This document shows positions 24,980 to 35,800 of a stretch of 64,000 nt of DNA, one piece after another. Positions within the stretch are counted from its first letter, which is position 1, and each line of letters starts with the position of its first letter. Below the pieces are notes generated by a model that saw only the letters and a program-made list of their open reading frames with translations, had not been told where the DNA came from and did no database searches. A program made the translations under genes and the position numbers. Source of the DNA: Gymnothorax reevesii (lineage: Eukaryota; Chordata; Actinopteri; Anguilliformes; Muraenidae); the NCBI GenBank assembly GCA_029721435.1, contig CM056574.1, positions 3,211,001 to 3,275,000 on the forward strand. The letters are read 5' to 3'.

Positions 24980-26353
24980 TGCAGATCCAATTCGCCTCTG
25001 CCCGAGTGCCGGTCCAGTTTTCCTCTGCCCATGTGCAGGTCCACTTCTCCTCTGCCCATGTGCAGTTCCAGTTCTCCTCTGCCCGTGTTCTGGTTCAGTT
25101 CTCTTCTGCCCGAGTGCAGGTCCAGTTCTCCTCTGCCCGTGTGCAGGTCTAGTTCTCTTCTGCCCATGTGCAGTTCCAGTTCGCCTCTGTCCGAGTGCAG
25201 GTCCAGTTCTCCTCTGCCCGTGTGCAGGTCCATTTCTCCTCTGCCCATGTGCAGTTACAGTTCGCCTCTGCCCGTGTGCAGGTCCAGTTCTCCTCCACCT
25301 GTGTGCAGTTTCAGTTTTCCTCTGCCCGTGTGCAGGTCCAATTCTCTTTTTCCCGTGTGCAATTCCAGTTCACCTCTGCCCGTGTGCAGGTCCAGTTCTC
25401 TGCCCTCGTCCAGGTCCAGTTCTTCTCTGCTCGAGTGCAGGTCCATTTCTCCTCTGCCCGTGTGCTGGTTCAGTTCTCCTCAGCCCTTGTGCAGGTTCAG
25501 TTTTCCTCTGCCCGAGTGCAGGTCCAGTTCTCCTCTGCCCGTGTGCAGTTCCAGTTCTCCTCTGCCCGTGTGCAGTTTCAGTTCTCCTCTGCCCCAGTTC
25601 AGGTCCAGTTCTCCTCTCCCCTTGTGCAGGTCCAGTTCTCCTCTGCCCGTGTGCAGTTCCTGTTCTCCTCTGCCCTTGTGCAGGTTCAGTTCTCCGCAGC
25701 CCGACTGCAGGTGCAGTTCTCCTCTGTCCGTGTGCAGATCCAGATCTCCTCTGCCTGTGTGCAGGTCCAGTTTTCCTCTGCCCGTGTGCAGGTCCAGTTC
25801 TCCTCTGCCCGTGTGCACGTCCAGTTCTCCTCTGCCTATGTGTAGTTCCATTTCACCTCTGCCCTAGTGCAGGTCCAGTTCTCCTCTGCCCATGTGCTGG
25901 TTCAGTTCTCTTCTGCCCGAGTGCAAGTCCAGTTCTCCTCTGCCCGTGTGCAGGTGTAGTTCTCTTCTGCCCGTGTGCAGTTCCAATTCGCCTCTACCCG
26001 ATTGCAGGTCCAGTTCTCCTCTGCCCTAGTGCAGGTCTAGTTCTCCTCTGCCCGTGTGCTGGTTCAGTTCTCTTCTGCCCGAGTGCAGGTCCAGTTCTCC
26101 TCTGCCCGTGTGCAGGTGTAGTTCTCTTCTGCCCGTGTGCAGTTCCAGTTTGCCTCTGCCCGAGTGCGGGTCCATTTCTCCTCTGCCCATCTGCAGTTCT
26201 AGTTCGCCTCTGCCCGTGTGCAGGTACAGTTCTCTTCTGCCCGTGTGCAGGTCCATTTCTCCTCTGCCCATGTGCAGTTCCAGTTCGCCTCTGCCCGTGT
26301 GCAGGTCCAGTTCTCCTCTGCCCGAGTTCAGGTCCAGTTCTCCTCTCTCCTTG
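24980..26353 (+). repeat. ~1.37-kb tandem duplicate, right copy (clean register)
   Basis: This is the partner of 23,606-24,979, with the same order of variant units and intact 27-bp phasing. The two copies abut without spacer, so this is a true tandem duplication of a block of about 51 units. The match ends where CTCCTTGTGCAG is followed by ATCCAATTCGCC after the left copy but by GTCAATTTCTCC after this one (26,354). Confidence 0.85.
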
Positions 26354-28409
26354 TGCAGGTCAATTTCTCCTCTGCCCGTGTGCTGGTTCACTTTTCCTCA
26401 GCCTTTGTGCAGGTTCAGTTTTCCTCTGCCCGAGTGCAGTTCGAGTTCTCCTCTGCCCGTGTGCTGTTCCAGTTCTCATCTACCCGTGTGCAGGTCCAGT
26501 TCTCCTCTGCCCGTGTGCAGTTTCAGTTCTCCTCTGCCGGAGTTCAGGTCCAGTTCTCCTCTCTCCTTGTGCAGGTCCAGTTCTCCTCTGCCCGTGTGCA
26601 GTTCCTGTTCTCCTCTGCCCGTGTGCAGGTCCAGATCTCCTCTGCCGGTGTGCAGGTCCAGTTCTCCACTGCCTGTGTGAAGGTCCACTTTTCCTCTGCC
26701 CGTGTGCAGGTCCAGTTCTCCTCTGCCCGTGTGCACGTCCAGTTCTCCTCTGCCCATGTGTAGTTCCAGTTTGCCTCTGCCCGTGTGCAGGTCCAGTTCT
26801 CCTCTGCCCATGTGCAGTTTCAGTTCTCCTCTGCCCGTGTGCAGGTCTAGTTCTCTTCTGCCCGTTTGCAGTTCCAGTTCGCCTCTGCCCGTGTGCAGGT
26901 CCAGTTCTCTGCCCTCGTCCAGGTCCAGTTCTCTTTTGCCCTAGTGCAGGTCCATTTCTCCTCTGCCCGTGTGCTGGTTCAGTTCTCTTGTGCCCGAGTG
27001 CAGGTCCAGTTCTCCTCTGCCCGTGTGCAGGTGTAGTTCTCTTCTGCCCGTGTGCAGTTCCAGTTCGCCTCTGCCCGATTGCAGGTCCAGTTCTCCTCTG
27101 CCCTAGTGCTGGTTCAGTTCTCCTCAGCCCATGTGCAGGTTCAGTTTTCCTCTGCCCGAGTGCAGGTCCAGTTCTCCTCTGCCCGTTTACAGTTCCAGTT
27201 CTCATCTGCCCGTGTGCAGGTCCAGTTCTCCTCTGCCCGTGTGCAGTTCCAGTTCTCATCTGCCCGTGTGCAGGTCCAGTTCTCCTCTGCCCGTGTGCAG
27301 TTTCAGTTCTCCTCTGCCCGAGTTCAGGTCCAGTTCTCCTCTCCTCTTGTGCAGGTCCAGTTCTTATCTGCCCTTGTGCAGGTTCAGTTCTCCGCAGCCC
27401 GACTGCAGGTGCAGTTCTCCTCTGTCCGTGTGCAGGTCCAGATCTCCTCTGCCTGTGTGCAGGTCCAGTTTTCCTCTGCCCGTGTGCAGTTCCAGTTCTC
27501 ATCTGCCCGTGTGCAGGTCCAGTTCTCCTCTGCCCGAGTTCAGGTCCAGTTCTCCTCTCCTCTTGTGCAGGTCCAGTTCTTATCCGCCCTTGTGCAGGTC
27601 CAGTTCTCCGCAGCCCGACTGCAGGTGCAGTTCTCCTCTGTCCGTGTGCAGGTCCAGATCTCCTCTGCCTGTGTGCAGGTCCAGTTTTCCTCTGACCGTG
27701 TGCATGTCCAGTTCTCCTCTGCCCGTGTGCACGTCCAGTTCTCCTCTGCCTATGTGTAGTTCCAGTTCGCCTCTGCCCTAGTGCAGGTCCAGTTCTCCTC
27801 TGCCCGTGTGCTGGTTCAGTTCTCTTCTGCCCGTGTGCAGTTCCAGTTCGCCTCTACCCAATTGCAGGTCCAGTTGTCCTCTGCCCTAGTGCAGGTCTAG
27901 TTCTCCTCTGTCCGTGTGCTGGTTCAGTTCTCTTCTGCCGGAGTGCAGGTCCAGTTCTCCTCTGCCCGTGTGCAGGTGTAGTTCTCTTCTGCCCGTGTGC
28001 AGTTCCAGTTCGCCTCTGCCCGAGTGTGGGTCCATTTCTCCTCTGCCCATGTGCAGTTCTAGTTCGCCTCTGCCCGTGTGCAGGTACAGTTCTCTTCTGC
28101 CCGTGTGCAGGTCCATTTCTCCTCTGCCCATGTGCAGTTCCAGTTCGCCTCTGCCCGTGTGCAGGTCCAGTTCTCCTCTGCCCGTGTGCAGTTTCAGTTC
28201 TTCTCTGCCGGTGTGCAGGTCCAGTTCTCTGCCCTCGTCCAGGTCCAGTTCTCTTCTGCTCGAGTGCAGGTCCATTTCTCCTCTGCCCGTGTGCTGGTTC
28301 ACTTCTCCTCAGCCCTTGTGCAGGTTCAGTTTTCCTCTGCCCGAGTGCAGGTCGAGTTCTCCTCTGCCCGTGTGCAGTTCCAGTTCTCATCTGGCCGTGT
28401 GCAGGTCCA

Positions 28410-31400
28410 GTTCTCCTCTGCCCGTGTGCAGTTTCAGTTCTCCTCTGCCCGAGTTCAGGTCCAGTTCTCCTCTCCCCTTGTGCAGGTCCAGTTCTCCTCT
28501 GCCCGTGTGCAGTTCCTGTTCTCCTCTGCCCTTGTTCAGGTTCAGTTCTCCTCAGCCCGACTGCAGGTGCAGTTCTCCTCTGCCCGTGTGCAGGTCCAGT
28601 TCTCCTCTGCCCGTGTGCAGGTCCAGTTCTCCTCTGCCTTTGTGAAGGTCCACTTTTCCTCTGCCCGTGTGCAGGTCCAGTTCTCCTCTGCCCGTGTGCA
28701 CGTCCAGTTCTCCTCTGCCCATGTGTAGTTCCAGTTTGCCTCTGCCCGTGTGCAGGTCCAGTTCTCCTCTGCCCGTGTGCAGTTTCAGTTCTCCTCTGCC
28801 TGTGTGCAGGTTTAGTTCTCTTCTGCCCGTGTGCAGTTCCAGTTCGCCTCTGCCCGTGTGCAGGTCCAGTTCTCTGCCCTCGTCCAGGTCCAGTTCTCTT
28901 TTGCCCTAGTGCAGGTCCAGTTCTCCTCTGCCCGTGTGCTGGTTCAGTTCTCTTCTGCCCGAGTGCAGGTCCAGTTCTCCTCTGCACGTGTGCAGGTGTA
29001 GTTCTCTTCTGCCCGTGTGCAGTTCCAGTTCGCCTCGGCCCGATTGCAGGTCCAGTTCTCCTCTGCCCTAGTGCAGGTTCAGTTCTCCTCTGCCCCTGTG
29101 CTGGTCCATTTCGCTTCTGCCCAAGTGCAGGTCCAGTTCTCCTCTGCCCGTGTGCTGGTACAGTTCTCCTCTGCCCGTGTGCAGTTTCAGTTCACCTCTG
29201 CCCGTGTGCAGGTCTAGTTCTCTTCTGCCCGTGTGCAATTCCAGTTCGCCTCTGCCCGTGTGCATGTCCAGTTCTCTGCCCTTGTCCAGGTCCAGTTCGC
29301 TTCTGCTCAAGTCCAGGTCCATTTCTCCTCTGCCCGTGTGCTGGTTCAGTTCTCCTCAGCCCGACGACAGGTGCAGTTCTCCTTTGTTTATTTGCATGTC
29401 CAGTTTTCCTCCGCCCGTGTGCAGGTCCAGTTCGCCTCTGCCCGTATGCAGGTCCAGTTCTCCTCTGCCCGTTTGCAGTTTCAGTTCACCTCTGCCCGTG
29501 TGCAGGTCCAGTTCTCTTCTGCCCGTGTGCAATTCCAGTTCGCCTCTGCCCTCGTCCAGGTCCAGTTCGCCTCTGCTCGAGTGCAGGTCCATTTTTCCTC
29601 TGCCCGTGTTCTTGTTCAGTTCGCCTTTGCCCGTGTGCAGGTCCAGTTCTCCTCTGCCCGTGTGCAGTTTCAGTTCTCCTCTGCCCGTGTGCAGGTCTAG
29701 TTCTCTTCTGCTCGTGTGCAGTTCCAGTTCGCTTCTGCCCAAGTGCGGGTCCATTTCTCCTCTGCCCATGTGCAGTTCTAGTTCGCCTCTGCCCGTGTGC
29801 AGGTACAGTTCTCCTCTGCCCGTGTGCAGTTTCAGTTCACCTCTGCCCGTGTGCAGGTCTAGTTCTTTTCTGCCTGTGTGCAATTCCAGTTCGCCTCTGC
29901 TCGAGTGCAGGTCCATTTCTCATCTGCCCGTGTGCAGTTTCAGTTCTCCTCTGCCCGAGTTCAGGTCCAGTTCTCCTCTCCCCTTGTGCAGGTCCAGTTC
30001 TCCTCTGCCCGTGTGCAGTTCCTGTTCTCCTCTGCCCTTGTGCAGGTTCAGTTCTCCTCAGCCCGACTGCAGGTGCAGTTCTCCTCTGCCCGTGTGCAGG
30101 TCCAGATCTCCTCTGCCCGTGTGCAGGTCCAGTTCTCCTCTGCCTGTGTGAAGGTCCACTTTTCCTCTGCCCGTGTGCAGGTCCAGTTCTCCTCTGCCCG
30201 TGTGCACGTCCAGTTCTCCTCTGCCCATGTGTAGTTCCAGTTTGCCTCTGCCCGTGTGCAGGTCCAGTTCTCCTCTGCCCGTGTGCAGTTTCAGTTCTCC
30301 TCTGCCCGTGTGCAGGTCTAGTTCTCTTCTGCCCGTGTGCAGTTCCAGTTCGCCTGTGCCCGTGTGCAGGTCCAGTTCTCTGCCCTCGTCCAGGTCCAGT
30401 TCTCTTTTGCCCTAGTGCAGGTCCAGTTCTCCTCTGCCCGTGTGCTGGTTCAGTTCTCTCTGCCCGAGTGCAGGTCCAGTTCTCGTCTGCCCGTGTGCAG
30501 GTGTAGTTCTCTTCTGCCCGTGTGCAGTTCCAGTCCGCCTCTGCCCGATTGCAGGTCCAGTTCTCCTCTGCCCTAGTGCAGGTTCAGTTCTCCTCTGCCC
30601 CTGTGCTGGTCCATTTCGCTTCTGCCCGAGTGCAGGTCCAGTTCTCCTCTGCCCGTGTGCAGGTGTAGTTCTCTTCTGCCCGTGTGCAGTTCCAGTTCGC
30701 CTCTGCCCTAGTGCGGGTCCATTTCTCCTCTGCCCATGTGCAGTTCTAGTTCGCCTCTGCCCGTGTGCAGGTACAGTTCTCCTCTGCCCGTGTGCAGTTT
30801 CAGTTCACCTCTGCCCGTGTGCAGGTCTAGTTCTCTTCTGCCCGTGTGCAATTCCAGTTCGCCTCTGCCCGTGTGCATGTCCAGTTCTCTGCCCTCGTCC
30901 AGGTCCAGTTCGCCTCTGCTCAAGTCCAGGTCCATTTCTCCTCTGCCCGTGTGCTGGTTCAGTTCTCCTCAGCCCGACTACAGGAGCAGTTCTCCTTTGT
31001 TTATTTGCATGTCCAGTTTTCCTCCGCCCGTGTGCAGGTCCAGTTCGCCTCTGCCCGTATGCAGGTCCAGTTCTCCTCTGCCCGTTTGCTGTTTCAGTTC
31101 ACCTCTGCCCGTGTGCAGGTCCAGTTCTCTTCTGCCCGTGTGCAATTCCAGTTCGCCTCTGCCCTCGTCCAGGTCCAGTTCGCCTCTGCTGGAGTGCAGG
31201 TCCATTTCTCCTCTGCCCGTGTTCTGGTTCAGTTCGCCTTTGCCCGTGTGCAGCTCCAGTTCTCCTCTGCCCGTGTGCAGTTTCAGTTCTCTTCTGCCCG
31301 TGTGCAGGTCTAGTTCTCTTCTGCCCGTGTGCAGTTCCAGTTCGCCTCTGCCCAAGTGCGGGTCCATTTCTCCTCTGCCCATGTGCAGTTCTAGTTCGCC

Positions 31401-34400
31401 TCTGCCCGTGTGCAGGTACAGTTCTCCTCTGCCCGTGAGCAGTTTCAGTTCACCTCTGCCCGTGTGCAGGTCTATTTCTTTTCTGCCCGTGTGCCATTCC
31501 AGTTCGCCTCTGCTCGAGTGCAGGTCCATTTCTCCTCTGCCCGTGCGCTGGTTCAGTTCTCCTCAGCCCGACTTCTGATGCAGTTCTCCTTTGTTTATTT
31601 GCATGTCCAGTTTTCCTCCGCCCGTGTGCAGCTCCAGTTCGCCTCTGCCCGTGTGCAGGTCCAGTTCTCCTCTGCCCATGTGTAGTTCCAGTTCGCCTCT
31701 GCCCGTGTGCAGGTCCAGTTTTCCTCTGCTCTTGTGCAGTTTCAGTTCTCCTCTGCCCGTGTGCAGGTCTAGTTCTCTTCTGCCCGTGTGCAGTTCCAGT
31801 ACGCCTCTGCCCGAGTGCGGGTCCATTTCTCCTCTGCCCATGTGCAGTTCTAGTTCGCCTCTGCCCGTGTGCAGGTACAGTTCTCCTCTGCCCGTGTGCA
31901 GTTTCAGTTCACCTCTGCCCGTGTGCTGGTCTTGTTCTCTTCTGCCCGTGTGCAATTCCAGTTCGCCTCTGCCCGTGTGCAGGTCCAGTTCTCTGCCCTC
32001 GTCCAGGTCCAGTTGGCCTCTGCTCGAGTGCAGGTCCATTTCTCCTCTGCCCGTGTGCTGGTTCAGTTCACCTCAGCCCGACAACAGGTGCAGTTCTCCT
32101 TTGTTTATTGGCATGTACAGTTTTCCTCCGCCCGTGTGCAGCTCCAGTTCGCCTCTGCCCGTGTGCAGGTCCAGTTCTCCTCTGCCCATGTGTAGTTCCA
32201 GTTCGCCTCTGCCTGTGTGCAGGTCCAGTTCTCCTCTGCCCGTGTGCAGTTTCAGTTCTCCTCTGCCCGTGTGCAGGTCTTGTTCTCTTCTGCCCGTGTG
32301 CAGTTCCAGTTCGCCTCTGCCCGTGTGCAGAACCAGGTCTCTGCCCTCGTCCAGGTCCAGTTCTCTTTTGCCCTAGTGCTGGTCTAGTTCTCCTCTGCCC
32401 GTGTGCTGGTTCAGTTCTCTTCTGCCCGAGTGCAGGTCCAGTTCTCCTCTGCCCATGTGCAGGTGTAGTTCTCTTCTGCCCCTTTGCAGTTCCAGTTCGC
32501 CTCTGCCCGATTGCAGGTCCAGTTCTCCTCTGCCCTAGTGCAGGTCCAGTTCTCCTCTGCCCGTGTGCTGGTTCAGTTCTCTTCTGCTCGAGTGCAGGTC
32601 CAGTTCTCCTCTGCCCATGTGCAGGTGCAGTTCTCTTCTGCCCGTGTGCAGTTCCAGTTCGCCTCTGCCCGAGTGCGGGTCCATTTCTCTTCTGCCCATG
32701 TGCAGTTCTTGTTCGCCTCTGCCCGTGTGCAGGTACAGTTCTCCTCTGCCCGTGTGCAGTTTCAGTTCACCTCTGCCCGTGTGCAGGTCTAGTTCTCTTC
32801 TGCCTGTGTGCAATTCCAGTTCGCCTCTGCCCGTGTGCAGGTCCAGTTCTCTGCCCTCGTCCAGGTCCAGTTCGCCTCTGCCCGTTTGCAGTTTCAGTTC
32901 ACCTCTGCCCGTGTGCAATTCCAGTTCGCCTCTGCTCGAGTGCAGGTCCATTTCTCTTCTGCCCGTGTGCAATTCCAGTTCCCCTCTGCCCGTGTGCAGG
33001 TCCATTTCTCTGCTCTCGTTTAGGTCCAGTTCGCCTCTGCTCGAGTGCAGGTCCATTTCTTCTCTGCCTGTGTGCTGGTTCAGTTCTCCTCAGCCCGACT
33101 ACAGGTGCAGTTCTCCTTTGTTTATTTGCATGTCCAGTTTTCCTCCGCCCGTGTGCAGGTCCAGTTCACCTCTGCCCTTGTGCAGGTTCAGTTCTCCTCA
33201 GCCCGTGTGCAAGTTCAGTTCTCCTTTGCCCGAGTGCAGGTCCAGTTCTCTGCCCGTGTGCAGGTACAGTTCTCCTCTGCCCGTGTGCAGTTTCAGTTCA
33301 CCTCTGCCCGTGTGCAGGTCTATTTCTTTTCTGCCCGTGTGCCATTCCAGTTCGCCTCTGCTCGAGTGCAGGTCCATTTCTCCTCTGCCCGTGCGCTGGT
33401 TCAGTTCTTCTCAGCCCGACTTCTGATGCAGTTCTCCTTTGTTTATTTGCATGTCCAGTTTTCCTCCGCCCGTGTGCAGCTCCAGTTCGCCTCTGCCCGT
33501 GTGCAGGTCCAGTTCTCCTCTGCCCATGTGTATTTCCAGTTCGCCTCTGCCCGTGTGCAGGTCCAGTTTTCCTCTGCCCGTGTGCAGTTTCAGTTCTCCT
33601 CTGCCCGTGTGCAGGTCTAGTTCTCTTCTGCCCGTGTGCAGTTCCAGTACGCCTCTGCCCGAGTGCGGGTCCATTTCTCCTCTGCCCCTGTGCAGTTCTA
33701 CTTCGCCTCTGCCCGTGTGCAGGTACAGTTCTCCTCTGCCCGTGTGCAGTTTCAGCTCACCTCTGCCCGTGTGCTGGTCTAGTTCTCTTCTGCCCGTGTG
33801 CAATTCCAGTTCGCCTCTGCCCGTGTGCAGGTCCAGTTCTTTGCCCTCGTCCAGGTCCAGTTCGCCTCTGCTCGAGTGCAGGTCCATTTCTCCTCTGCCT
33901 GTGTGCTGGTTCAGTTCACCTCAGCCCGACAACAGGTGCAGTTCTCCTTTGTTTATTTGCATGTCCAGTTTTCCTCCGCCCGTGTGCAGCTCCAGTTCGC
34001 CTCTGCCCGTGTGCAGGTCCAGTTCTCCTCTGCCCATGTGTAGTTCCAGTTCGCCTCTGCCCGTGTGCAGGTCCAGTTCTCCTCTGCCCGTGTGCAGTTT
34101 CAGTTCTCCTCTGCCCGTGTGCAGGTCTAGTTCTCTTCTGCCCGTGTGCAGTTCCAGTTTGCCTCTGCCCTAGTGCTGGTCTAGTTCTCCTCTGCCCGTG
34201 TGCTGGTTCAGTTCTCTTCTGTCCGAGTGCAGGTCCAGTTCTCCTCTGCCCATGTGCAGGTGTAGTTCTCTTCTGCCCCTGTGCAGTTCCAGTTCGCCTC
34301 TGCCCGATTGCAGGTCCAGTTCTCCTCTGCCCTAGTGCAGGTCCAGTTCTCCTCTGCCCGTGTGCTGGTTCAGTTCTCTTCTGCTCGAGTGCAGGTCCAG

Positions 34401-35453
34401 TTCTCCTCTGCCCGTGTGCAGGTGTAGTTCTCTTCTGCCCGTGTGCAGTTCCAGTTCGCCTCTGCCCGAGTGCGGGTCCATTTCTCCTCTGCCCATGTGC
34501 AGTTCTAGTTCGCCTCTGCCCGTGTGCAGGTACAGTTCTCCTCTGCCCGTGTGCAGTTTCAGTTCACCTCTGCCCGTGTGCAGGTCTAGTTCTCTTCTGC
34601 CTGTGTGCAATTCCAGTTCGCCTCTGCTCGAGTGCAGGTCCATTTCTCCTCTGCCCGTGTGCAATTCCAGTTCGCCTCTGCTCGAGTGCAGGTCCATTTC
34701 TCTTCTGCCCGTGTGCAATTCCAGTTCCCCTCTGCCCGTGTGCAGGTCCAGTTCTCTGCCCTCATTTAGGTCCAGTTCGCCTCTGCTCGAGTGCAGGTCC
34801 ATTTCTCCTCTGCCTGTGTGCTGGTTCAGTTCTCCTCAGCCCGTGTGCAGGTCCAGTTCACCTCTGCCCTTGTGCAGGTTCAGTTCTCCTCAGCCCGTGT
34901 GCAAGTTCAGTTCTCCTCTGCCCGAGTGCAGGTCCAGTTCTCCTCTGCCCGTGTTCAGGTCCAGTTGTCCTCTGCCCGTGTGCAGTTCCAGTTCTCCTCT
35001 GCCCTTGTGTAGGTGCAGTTCTCCTCAGCCCGTGTGCAAGTTCAGTTCTCCTCTGCCCGAGTGCAGGTCCAGTTCTCCTCTGCCCGTGTGCAGGTCCAGT
35101 TCTCCTCTGCCCGTGTGCAGTTTCAGTTCTCCTCAGCCCGACTGCAGGTGCAGTTCTCCTCTGCCCGAGTGCAGGTCCTCTTCTCCTCTGCCCGTGTGCT
35201 GGTCTTGTTCTCTTCTGCCCGTGTGCAATTCCAGTTCGCCTCTGCCCGTGTGCAGGTCCAGTTCACCTCTGCCCGTGTGCAGTTTCAGTTCTCCTCAGCC
35301 CGACTGCAGGTGCAGTTCTCCTCTGTTTGAATGCATGTCCAGTTGTCCTCTGCCCGAGTGCAGATCCACTTCTCCTCTGTCTGAGTGCTTTTCCACTTCT
35401 CCTCTCCCCGAGTGCAGGTTCAGTTCTCATCAGCCGGAGTGCAGGTCCAGTTC
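28410..35453 (+). repeat. 7.04-kb duplicated block, copy 1 (offset 7,391-7,393)
   Basis: This is the largest and cleanest duplication. Unit order from about 28,410 to 35,453 is repeated at 35,801-42,845 with an offset that drifts only between 7,391 and 7,393 bp. The copies share a rare frame-moving deletion (CAGTTCTCTCTGCCC at ~30,453 and ~37,844) and the off-pattern unit TTTATTGGCATGTACAG (~32,103 and ~39,494). Differences are scattered substitutions and a few short indels, for example CTCCTCTGCCCATGTGC at ~32,606 against CTCCTCCCCCCTGTGC at ~39,998. Inside the block, 31,563-32,039 and 33,411-33,887 are themselves duplicates at an offset of 1,848 bp, so duplications are nested. Confidence 0.88.
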
Positions 35454-35800
35454 TCTTCTGCCCGTGTGCAATTCCAGTTCGCCTCTGCCCTCGTCCAGGT
35501 CCAGTTCGCCTCTGCTCGAGTGCAGGTCCATTTCTCCTCTGCCCGTGTGCAGTTTCAGTTCTCCTCTGCCCGTGTGCAGGTCTAGTTCTCTTCTGCTCGT
35601 GTGCAGTTCCAGTTCGCTTCTGCCCAAGTGCGGGTCCATTTCTCCTCTGCCCATGTGCAGTTCTAGTTCGCCTCTGCCCGTGTGCAGGTACAGTTCTCCT
35701 CTGCCCGTGTGCAGTTTCAGTTCACCTCTGCCCGTGTGCAGGTCTAGTTCTTTTCTGCCCGTGTGCAATTCCAGTTCGCCTCTGCTCGAGTGCAGGTCCA